Origin: Prevotella sp.
GTDB taxonomy: Bacteria > Bacteroidota > Bacteroidia > Bacteroidales > Bacteroidaceae
Reading direction: 5' to 3'
Assembly (NCBI GenBank): GCA_016287755.1
Contig: JAEEWT010000011.1
Location: forward strand, 62,001-126,000
DNA length: 64,000 nt
Shown here: positions 26,580 through 33,306 of the stretch, in pieces
Numbering within the stretch: the stretch's first letter is position 1
Layout: each line of letters begins with the position of its first letter
Program-made: the position numbers and the translations under genes
The notes under the pieces: model-generated
Told to the model about the DNA's origin: nothing
Database searches by the model: none
The model's input: the letters and a program-made list of their open reading frames with translations, nothing else

Positions 26580-27179
26580 ATGAAGAAAACCACCTATCAA
26601 AGATTACTGGTGCTTGCATGGGCAGTGCTGATGGTACTGCCCATGGCATTGTTCACTTCCTGCAGTGAGAGTGACGAAGAGGTAACGGAGTTCGACAACT
26701 GGCAGGAACGGAACGACACCTATTTCAATGAGGTGTATAGCCGTGCCAAGGGCATCAATTCAGGTGAATGGAGAGTCTTCCCCAAGTGGAGTCTCAATAC
26801 GGAGGTTGCCACGAAGGCAGAAGACTATATCGTTGTCCAGGTCCTTGAGTCTGGCTCGGGTAGCGATTGTCCGCTCTATACCGACTCGGTGTCTGTCCAT
26901 TACTCTGGCCGACTGATACCATCAGCTTCCTATCCGGAAGGGTATGAGTTCGACAAGAGTTGGGAAGGTTCCTACCAAGCTGCGGTGTCAAAGCCGTATT
27001 CCGGAAGGGTTTACAGCTTCGTTGACGGTTTCGCAACAGCACTCCAGCAGATGCATGTAGGCGACCATTGGAAAGTGTATATCCCCTATCAGCAGGGATA
27101 TGGTAGTACCTCCGGTAGCATACCTGCTTATTCCACACTGATCTTTGATTTGCGACTTGCAGGTTGTTACAAACCTTAA
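26580..27179 (+). CDS. FKBP-type peptidyl-prolyl isomerase lipoprotein
   Basis: 199 residues; lipobox FTSCSE (Cys about 28). The C-terminal 110 residues form an FKBP domain: DSVSVHYSGRLIPSASYPEG, FDKSW, VDGFATALQQMHVGDHWKVY, IPYQQGYGSTSGSIPAYSTL and the last strand IFDLRLAG. It should catalyse proline isomerisation of exported proteins at the cell envelope. It follows glyS by 12 bases and is closed by a good terminator. Confidence 0.9.
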   Translation: MKKTTYQRLLVLAWAVLMVLPMALFTSCSESDEEVTEFDNWQERNDTYFNEVYSRAKGINSGEWRVFPKWSLNTEVATKAEDYIVVQVLESGSGSDCPLYTDSVSVHYSGRLIPSASYPEGYEFDKSWEGSYQAAVSKPYSGRVYSFVDGFATALQQMHVGDHWKVYIPYQQGYGSTSGSIPAYSTLIFDLRLAGCYKP

Positions 27180-27193
27180 GTACCGATAAAAAG

Positions 27194-27227
27194 AAATGAG
27201 AAGTGGCCATTTGGTCACTTCTCATTT
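27194..27227 (+). terminator. Terminator after the FKBP gene
   Basis: AAATGAGAAGTG (27194-27205) pairs perfectly with CACTTCTCATTT (27216-27227) around a 10-base loop. The A/T flanks let it work in both directions. Confidence 0.85.
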
Positions 27228-27272
27228 ATAAACTTGTTCTAAATCTTTCTTTTTTTATGTGGTATGACCGTT

Positions 27273-27356
27273 TTAGCGGTTCTGCATATCATGGTCTAAC
27301 CACATGCCTGTAATTGCGAAGACTGCAAACAGGGCGCACAATGTTGAAATACTCAT
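27273..27356 (-). CDS. Possible 27-residue single-pass membrane peptide
   Basis: Minus-strand ATG (27354-27356) to TAA (27273-27275). The peptide starts MSISTLCALFAVFAITGMWL and ends DHDMQNR: one hydrophobic segment with a charged tail, the usual build of small membrane regulators. AGGAAAGGG lies 8 bases before the ATG, a better Shine-Dalgarno than most genes here have. The transcript likely starts near 27570 from the minus-strand TATCTTTG box, giving a leader of over 200 bases. It is too short for certainty and no homologue is known to me. Confidence 0.45.
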   Translation of the reverse strand: MSISTLCALFAVFAITGMWLDHDMQNR

Positions 27357-27585
27357 GTTGTTACCCTTTCCTGAAATTTAATATGTTCAACTTCTATGTA
27401 TAGTCCCGCCCTCACGGGCATCGTGTTATCCTTTATCCAACCTTTTCTTACCTTAACTAAACCTATTTGATACTCTTTTAAACCTAAAACTAAAAACCTA
27501 TGAAAACCTATGAAAAAACTATCGAACCTTTATACAATCTTTACCTTAGTAATTCTAATACCTCTTGATTTCGAGTGCAAAGATA
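27357..27585 (-). promoter_or_regulatory. Long leader and -7 box of the mini-gene
   Basis: Minus-strand TATCTTTG is at 27578-27585. The leader carries four TAGGTTT copies (plus-strand AAACCTA at 27459, 27480, 27494, 27504) and a small GC hairpin (27405-27419) about 50 bases before the start codon. These could be regulatory RNA features; this is inference. Confidence 0.4.
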
Positions 27586-27687
27586 CGACTGTTTACGCAC
27601 ACAGCAATGGATTTCCGTCATTTTTATCTTAAAAACGCACTTTTCTTGATTTAAGTCAAACACATTTATCCCTTTGAGACTTAGTGG

Positions 27688-27816
27688 GTTCGGAAAAACT
27701 CAAAATACTTTTTGGTTTTTCGCTCACTTAATCGTACCTTTAACTCCGTTGAAGGTACTCACGTTCGGAAAAACTCAAAATACTTTTGGTTTTCCGCTCA
27801 CTTAATCGTACCTTTG
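27688..27816 (+). promoter_or_regulatory. Duplicated promoter cassette upstream of the MATE gene
   Basis: A roughly 54-base segment beginning GTTCGGAAAAACTC occurs at 27688-27741 and again at 27763-27815, differing by one indel and one substitution. Each copy carries TTTG and a TACCTTT box 20 bases apart: 27711-27714 with 27735-27742 (ending A), and 27785-27788 with 27809-27816 (perfect TACCTTTG). The spacer holds an inverted repeat GTACCTT/AAGGTAC (27734-27758) that includes the first -7 box. Confidence 0.85.
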
Positions 27817-27823
27817 CAAAAAG

Positions 27824-29206
27824 ATGTCGAATAGGAAGAGTGAAGTGCTGTTGGGCATGATCCGTGGTGGACAGCCCATGACAGGCGGTCAGAAACTCAA
27901 TCTGATCGTCCAGCTGAGTATTCCTTCCATCTTGGCGCAGATCACCAGTGTTATGATGTTCTTCATCGATCAGGCCATGGTGGGACGAATCAGTGTGGAG
28001 GCGGCAGCCGCCTGCGGACTGGTGGAGTCGAGCACTTGGCTCTGCGGTAGTATGACGAGTGCTGCCTCCATGGGCTTCTCTGTTCAGGTGGCACATTTCA
28101 TCGGAGCAAACGATTTCGACAAGGCACGCGATGTATTCCGCCACGGACTATTGTGTACGCTCATTTTCAGCTTGTGTATCATGGTGGCCGGACTTCTGAT
28201 AGCGCCTCGTCTTCCTTATTGGCTGGGGGGTGGTGCTGATATCGCCGCCGATGCCACCACCTATATATCGGTGTTCATGCTGGCCATCCCTTTCTTCCAA
28301 CTGTTCGGACTGTCGGGCGGTATGCTGAAATGTTCGGGTAACATGCGCATCCCGAGTATGTTGAGCATCATCATGTGCGTGCTGGATGTGACGTTCAACT
28401 TCATCCTCATCTTCATCTTCCATCTCGGTGTACTCGGTGTGGCCATGGGAACAGCCCTTTCCATCATTATCGTGGGAAGTGTGCAGACCTACTATGCCGT
28501 TGTCAAGAGCGACAAGCTGGCCTTGATAAAGGAAAGGATTCTGGTTAAATACGTCAACTGGGACTATATCCGCAATGCCTTGCACATCAGTCTGCCGATG
28601 GCAGCGCAAGGTATTCTCATGAGTGGCGCCCAAATTGTGAGTACGATGATTGTGGCTCCGTTGGGGAATATCGCCATTGCCGCCAACACCTTCGCCATCA
28701 CCGCCGAGAGTCTGTGCTACATGCCAGGCTATGGATTAGGTGAGGCTGCCACCACGTTGGTGGGCCAAAGTATGGGGGCAGGGCGAAAGGAGCTGTGCCG
28801 CAGCTTTGCATGGATGACCGTTTCCTTAGGCATGGCGGTCATGGCAGTGATGGGCGCTGTGATGTTCCTCTTCGCCCCGGAGCTGATGATGCTGATGACG
28901 CCTGTGCAGGAAATCGTGGATCTGGGTGCATCCGTACTGCGCATCGAGGCCTTTGCCGAACCGATGTTCGCAGCCTCTATCGTATGCTACAGTGTCTTTG
29001 TAGGTGCTGGCGATACCTTGCGCCCGGCAGCGATGAACCTTTGCTCCATGTGGCTGGTGCGACTCACCCTGGCTGCTTGGCTGGCCAAGGACTATGGTTT
29101 GCGGGGTGTGTGGACGGCCATGGCCATTGAGTTAACCTTCAGGGGAATCATTTTCCTGTGGCGCATGCTCCGTGGGAACTGGATGAGGGGTGTGGTTCAT
29201 CGTTGA
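27824..29206 (+). CDS. MATE family efflux transporter
   Basis: 460-residue inner-membrane protein with about 12 hydrophobic segments and the two-fold MATE pattern (LNLIVQLSIPSILAQITSVM; second half MAAQGILMSGAQIVSTMIVA). It should export organic cations or drugs in exchange for Na+ or H+. ATG 27824 is only 8 bases past the second -7 box, so the mRNA may lack a leader; in-frame ATGs at 27857 and 27878 (MTGGQKLNL, a common MATE start) are alternatives. The helicase gene follows after 16 bases. Confidence 0.9.
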   Translation: MSNRKSEVLLGMIRGGQPMTGGQKLNLIVQLSIPSILAQITSVMMFFIDQAMVGRISVEAAAACGLVESSTWLCGSMTSAASMGFSVQVAHFIGANDFDKARDVFRHGLLCTLIFSLCIMVAGLLIAPRLPYWLGGGADIAADATTYISVFMLAIPFFQLFGLSGGMLKCSGNMRIPSMLSIIMCVLDVTFNFILIFIFHLGVLGVAMGTALSIIIVGSVQTYYAVVKSDKLALIKERILVKYVNWDYIRNALHISLPMAAQGILMSGAQIVSTMIVAPLGNIAIAANTFAITAESLCYMPGYGLGEAATTLVGQSMGAGRKELCRSFAWMTVSLGMAVMAVMGAVMFLFAPELMMLMTPVQEIVDLGASVLRIEAFAEPMFAASIVCYSVFVGAGDTLRPAAMNLCSMWLVRLTLAAWLAKDYGLRGVWTAMAIELTFRGIIFLWRMLRGNWMRGVVHR

Positions 29207-29222
29207 GATCATCTGAAATCGT

Positions 29223-31874
29223 ATGGAAGACTCCAAGCAGTTTAACGAAGAACAGTTGGCGGTGATCGAAGTCATGGGCGGTTACCACTTGGTGCTGGCT
29301 CCTCCGGGATGCGGTAAGACCGCAGTCTTGGCAGAGCGTATCCTGCGTGCCCATCAGCGCGGCGTCCCTTTTGCCGATATGGCTTGTCTCACCTTCACCA
29401 ACCGGGCTTCGCGTGGCATGAAAGAGCGGATAGAGGCATCGGTAGGACCTTTGGATACCAGTGAGTTGTTTGTGGGGAATGTCCATCGTTTCTGTTCGCA
29501 GTTCCTGTTTGCCAACCAACTGGTGGCCGAAGGAACCACCATCATCGACAATGATATGTCGGTCAGCATCATTGCCGACTACATGGGAGAGGATGAGTTG
29601 CATATCTTAGGCGACAACAAGAAACGACAGCAGTATGCGCAGGTGATGAACCTCCAGCATCTGATGTACCAGTGTCGCAAGCATTATCCCGGCGATCTGA
29701 TGATTCACCGTGAAGTACTCTCACCGATGGTCTTGCGTGAGCTGTGCACCGATTTCAGTCTGTCGTACTCGCAAGACTCGGTCATCGAGCTCTATGAACA
29801 CATTGAGTATTATGCCAGTCTTCCGATATTCCTGAGCGCTGAGGCGCAGTCTCTTATCAAGGCTTTATACGGTGCATGGTGCTACGAGAAGTATAAACGG
29901 GAGCACAACCTGCTCGATTTCGAAGACCTGTTGCTCACCACCTACGATGAGGTGACGGCACAACCTCAGGGCGGCGATGAGGAAAAACTGCTGAAGAAGT
30001 TCCGCTGGATACAGGTGGACGAGGTGCAGGACCTGAATCCATTACAGCTGGCCATCATCGACCTGTTCACAGCCGAGAATGCCACGGTGGTCTATCTGGG
30101 CGATGCGCAGCAGGCCATCTTCTCTTTCATGGGAGCGAAACTCGACACCCTGAACATGCTGCGGCAGCGTTGCGGAACCAACGGTCTGCATAATTTCTAT
30201 GTCAACTACCGTTCTCCTAAATACCTGTTGGATATCTACAACACCTATGGTGAACAGCAGTTGGGCATTGCCAAGGACCTGCTGCCCCGATCGTACGAGA
30301 AGGGTGGGGAGAAGGCCGAGCCTACCGGTCTGGTGGAGTTGGTAGGCAACGACACCCTTGTGGAATCATGCCATGAGGTGGCTCAAAGGGTAAAGCATTT
30401 CTATGAGGCCAACCCCGATGAGTCCATTGCGGTGGTCGTGGCCTTTAATGCAGATGCCGACGAGGTGAGTAAGATGCTTCGTGTGCCCCATTTCAAGATC
30501 TCTGGTATAGATGTCTTCAGCACACCCGATGTCCGTCTGCTGCTTTCCCATTTCAATGTGGTGATGCAGGAGAACAACTTCATTGCCTGGGCAAGGATCT
30601 TCACCGGACTGAAACTTTTCGGGAGTCATTCGGCCGCGCGCCAGTTCACGCATGAGGTGATGAACCATGCGCTGTCCCCCACGGATTTTCTGGAGTATGC
30701 TGACTCTTCCTATCTGAATGAGTTCCTGAAAGACTATGCGCAACGGGAGTTCGTGATCTTTGATACGGAGACCACCGGACTGAACGTCTTTGAAGACGAT
30801 GTGGTGCAGATCGCTGCCATCAAGGTTAAGGACGGTAGGGTGGTGGATGAGCTCAACATGTTTATCGAAACCGACCGTGCTATTCCCGCCATGCTGGGCG
30901 ACACCGTGAATCCTTTGGTAACAGCCTATGCCAATCATGCGCATCTCACGCACCGCGAGGCCATGGCCCGCTTTGCCGAATTTGCGGCAGGAAGCATACT
31001 TTTAGGTCATAACGTGAACTACGACTATCAGATCATGGACCACAATATGCAGCGCTATTGTAAGGGCTGCAGGATGGCACAGCTATGGCCGCATTACTAT
31101 GATTCCCTCAAGTTGATGCATCTGGTGGCTCCGCAACTGAGGAGCTACAAGCTCAAGGATCTGCTGGTAACCCTTCACCTGGAGGGAGAGAATTCACACA
31201 TGGCCAACGACGATATCCTGGCTACGTTCAATGTGGTGAACGCGTGCTATCAACGGGGAAAGCAGTTGATTGAGGAGCAGCTCTCCTTCCTTCAGCACCA
31301 TGCCACGGTGGCAGCCCGTCTTCGTCATCTCTATGGAAACCTCTACTCGCATACCCGTCAGCTGTTGTACCAACGCAGCGCTGAATCCCATCTGGTAACC
31401 GAGATGCAGTATGTCTATGAGCAGTTGCGTGAGATTAGAAGGATAGGAGATATTCCCAAGCTGCCCTATATCCTGGATTATTTCTCTGACGATATGCTGC
31501 AAGGGGAGGAGTCGTTATACGAACAGCTCTCAACACATCTACAGGAGATCAACACCATGAAGGAAGCTGATCTCTGCGGCAGTAAGAGCATGCGCGAACG
31601 GGTATTCGTCTCCACCGTCCATAAAGCGAAGGGCTTGGAGTTCGATAATGTGATTGTCTATGATGCGGTAAAAGGGAAGTTCCCCAGCTATTATGCCGAT
31701 GAAACCGCCATTCGTGGAGAGGAGGCGCGGAAATTCTATGTGGCCATCTCGAGGGCCAGGAAACGACTCATCGTTACCTATTCATGCCAGTCTATGTCGC
31801 CATGGGGAAAGGTCATACAACGGGAGATCACGCCTTATCTGCGTTCCATCCGCTCTTTCTTCTTACCTCGTTGA
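29223..31874 (+). CDS. UvrD/Rep-type helicase with an inserted DnaQ-like exonuclease domain
   Basis: 883 residues. Helicase superfamily 1 motifs: Walker A APPGCGKT (Lys32), LTFTNRAS, GNVHRFC, VDEVQD (266-270), GDAQQAIFSF, and near the end STVHKAKGLEFDNVIVYDAV (798-) and YVAISRARKRL (839-). Between them, residues about 508-680 form a DEDDh 3'-5' exonuclease: FDTETTG (Asp514, Glu516), GHNVNYD (Asp601) and HMANDD (His659, Asp664). It would unwind DNA and trim 3' ends in repair or replication restart. All catalytic residues are present in both parts. It follows MATE by 16 bases and converges on the ADP-ribosylglycohydrolase gene with one base between the stops. Confidence 0.88.
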   Translation: MEDSKQFNEEQLAVIEVMGGYHLVLAPPGCGKTAVLAERILRAHQRGVPFADMACLTFTNRASRGMKERIEASVGPLDTSELFVGNVHRFCSQFLFANQLVAEGTTIIDNDMSVSIIADYMGEDELHILGDNKKRQQYAQVMNLQHLMYQCRKHYPGDLMIHREVLSPMVLRELCTDFSLSYSQDSVIELYEHIEYYASLPIFLSAEAQSLIKALYGAWCYEKYKREHNLLDFEDLLLTTYDEVTAQPQGGDEEKLLKKFRWIQVDEVQDLNPLQLAIIDLFTAENATVVYLGDAQQAIFSFMGAKLDTLNMLRQRCGTNGLHNFYVNYRSPKYLLDIYNTYGEQQLGIAKDLLPRSYEKGGEKAEPTGLVELVGNDTLVESCHEVAQRVKHFYEANPDESIAVVVAFNADADEVSKMLRVPHFKISGIDVFSTPDVRLLLSHFNVVMQENNFIAWARIFTGLKLFGSHSAARQFTHEVMNHALSPTDFLEYADSSYLNEFLKDYAQREFVIFDTETTGLNVFEDDVVQIAAIKVKDGRVVDELNMFIETDRAIPAMLGDTVNPLVTAYANHAHLTHREAMARFAEFAAGSILLGHNVNYDYQIMDHNMQRYCKGCRMAQLWPHYYDSLKLMHLVAPQLRSYKLKDLLVTLHLEGENSHMANDDILATFNVVNACYQRGKQLIEEQLSFLQHHATVAARLRHLYGNLYSHTRQLLYQRSAESHLVTEMQYVYEQLREIRRIGDIPKLPYILDYFSDDMLQGEESLYEQLSTHLQEINTMKEADLCGSKSMRERVFVSTVHKAKGLEFDNVIVYDAVKGKFPSYYADETAIRGEEARKFYVAISRARKRLIVTYSCQSMSPWGKVIQREITPYLRSIRSFFLPR

Positions 31875-31875
31875 A

Positions 31876-32664
31876 TCAGATACTCTCCCCGATGCGATCG
31901 TAGAACTGCGTGATGATGTCTAACATCTCGCTGGGCAGATATTCAAAGGCCTTCTCAATCAGTGCTTCGGGCACCTCGTAGAAAGCCTCAGCCAAGGCAC
32001 CCGTGATGTTCGCCTTCGTGTCGGTGTCACCATCGGCCAGCACGGCAATACGTATGGCATCCTCAAAGTTCTGACTCTCCAGGAAACAGCGTATCGCCAT
32101 GGGAACCGTTTCCATGCAGGTAACATCAAAGTGATTCTCACTACCTATCTTATAGATGTCGCGCAACGGAAGAATCTCGTATCCCCATTTTTTCTCCACC
32201 TTGCGCTCCACCTCGTCCTTGGTAATCCTGCACGTACGCAGCCAGTAGCAAAGGGTGGCAATACACTCCGCTCCCTTGATACCTTCGGGATGGTTATGCG
32301 AGGGCATGGCTGTAAGACGAGCCTGTTCCTTCACATCTTCGTAATCATCGTAGAGCCAGGACACAGGACTCACGCGCATGGCCGATCCGTTACCGAACGA
32401 ATTGTAGGGCTGCGGGTCATCGCTGTTAATCCATTGGTAGAACTTCCCCCCATAGCTGCCCATGGGATGAGGATAACGGCGGCACCACTCCAAGAGGGCG
32501 TCGCGGTAGCTCTTACCGTTCATAATGGCATCCGCAATGGCAATTGTACAAATGGTGTCGTCTGTATAACTGCATTCAGGTGTAAATAGCTTGAATCCGG
32601 GCTTGGGAGGCTCAGAGAATTCAAATCGCGACCCAATGATATCTCCGATAATGGCTCCTAACAT
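31876..32664 (-). CDS. ADP-ribosylglycohydrolase family protein
   Basis: 262 residues of the DraG/ARH fold that removes ADP-ribose from proteins or nucleic acids using two Mg2+ ions. The N-terminal MLGAIIGDIIGSRFEF and SYTDDT supply the first metal ligands, and ADGDTDTKANITGALAEA the second set; the common form of that second motif is GGDTDT, so Ala replaces the first Gly. Family members act in nitrogenase control, stress or toxin reversal; nothing nearby shows which applies. tRNA-Arg lies upstream on the same strand. Confidence 0.87.
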   Translation of the reverse strand: MLGAIIGDIIGSRFEFSEPPKPGFKLFTPECSYTDDTICTIAIADAIMNGKSYRDALLEWCRRYPHPMGSYGGKFYQWINSDDPQPYNSFGNGSAMRVSPVSWLYDDYEDVKEQARLTAMPSHNHPEGIKGAECIATLCYWLRTCRITKDEVERKVEKKWGYEILPLRDIYKIGSENHFDVTCMETVPMAIRCFLESQNFEDAIRIAVLADGDTDTKANITGALAEAFYEVPEALIEKAFEYLPSEMLDIITQFYDRIGESI

Positions 32665-32687
32665 AATAATAGGTATTTAGTAGTTTG

Positions 32688-32759
32688 TGGTCCAACCGGG
32701 AATCGAACCCGGATCTAATCTTTAGGAGAGACTTGTTCTATCCATTGAACTATTAGACC
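32688..32759 (-). tRNA. tRNA-Arg (anticodon CCT)
   Basis: Minus strand: acceptor GGTCTAA pairs with TTGGACC; the anticodon stem AGTCT/AGATT encloses CTCCTAA, giving CCT (arginine, AGG codon). The T-arm is GGGTTCGATTCCC, the discriminator is A and CCA is not encoded. Confidence 0.92.
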
Positions 32760-32771
32760 AGAATGATAGTG

Positions 32772-32812
32772 CAAAGGTACGAAAAATCTGATTAAGTGAG
32801 AAGAAAACAAAT
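32772..32812 (-). promoter_or_regulatory. Promoter of tRNA-Arg, sharing an upstream element with the tRNA-Leu/Val promoter
   Basis: Minus-strand TACCTTTG is at 32772-32779. The next 30 bases are nearly identical to those at 17986-18019 in front of the tRNA-Leu/Val pair, with the CTCACTTAATC core also found in the MATE promoter cassette. Confidence 0.7.
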
Positions 32813-33050
32813 GAATTTATTTTCTCGAGCGTGAAGATTTTATCCAATAAGCGAGGACAATACAAAATAAATGCGGATTTATTTTTATTGTCAAGCGAGA
32901 GTACCTTCAGCGCAGCCAAAGGTAGTGCAAACCGAGCGAAAGACCTAAGAAAAAAACTGTTTTCGATAACAATCGAGAAAAAAATCGCCACATAACATTT
33001 TATCTACTAAAATAAAACATTTAACTACCCCCCTATTGCAAAAAAGTCCA

Positions 33051-33058
33051 TACCTTTG
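33051..33058 (+). promoter_or_regulatory. -7 box of the candidate small RNA
   Basis: TACCTTTG at 33051-33058, a perfect -7 consensus. The -33 region is poor. No open frame of useful length begins downstream before the terminator at 33176. Confidence 0.6.
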
Positions 33059-33064
33059 CACACG

Positions 33065-33211
33065 AAACACATAACTACATTACAATATATAGTCATCTTC
33101 AGTAGATCTGAATGAATGACAAAGTCGTTAAAGTTTTGCAGGTTGAACATCAGACTCAAGTTTAGGGAAAAGCTACAGGCTGCACATGGTTGTGCAGCCT
33201 GATTTGTTTTT
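33065..33211 (+). ncRNA. Candidate small non-coding RNA, about 147 nt
   Basis: Bounded by a -7 box and a strong intrinsic terminator, with its own space between tRNA-Arg and the endonuclease gene, which has a separate promoter. The only internal frame is 17 codons (33112-33165) without a convincing ribosome site. The 5' end is placed about 7 bases after the box. I do not recognise an Rfam family. It could be a trans-acting RNA or, less likely, a message for a tiny peptide. Confidence 0.55.
33176..33211 (+). terminator. Terminator of the candidate small RNA
   Basis: CAGGCTGCAC (33176-33185) and GTGCAGCCTG (33192-33201) form a perfect 10-bp GC-rich stem with an ATGGTT loop and a TTTGTTTTT tail. 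Confidence 0.9.
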
Positions 33212-33249
33212 GGAAATCAAGTCCAATCTTCAATAATTCCATTGAATCG

Positions 33250-33281
33250 TTTGCTGCTTTCACGAAAAACCACTAAATTTG
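33250..33281 (+). promoter_or_regulatory. Promoter of the secreted endonuclease
   Basis: TTTG (33250-33253) and TAAATTTG (33274-33281) are exactly 20 bases apart. The start point near 33288 excludes the TTG at 33301 as a likely start and favours ATG 33307. Confidence 0.85.
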
Positions 33282-33306
33282 TAGGCAAATTAAAAACCTT
33301 TTGCAC

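Larger units (their letters stand above)
27228..27823. other. About 600-base spacer upstream of the MATE gene
   Basis: Contains a minus-strand mini-gene (27-codon frame with leader and -7 box at 27578-27585) and, on the plus strand, a duplicated promoter cassette. No long coding frame is credible. Confidence 0.7.
32760..33306. other. 547-base intergenic region
   Basis: Holds the tRNA-Arg promoter, an AT-rich stretch with a TACCTT/AAGGTA inverted repeat (32902-32925) similar to the one in the MATE promoter spacer, a candidate small RNA gene (33051-33211) and the endonuclease promoter (33250-33281). Confidence 0.7.

Noticed and set aside
33112..33165. 17-codon frame in the candidate small RNA
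   Set aside because: No ribosome site and no peptide features; kept only as a remark under the RNA.
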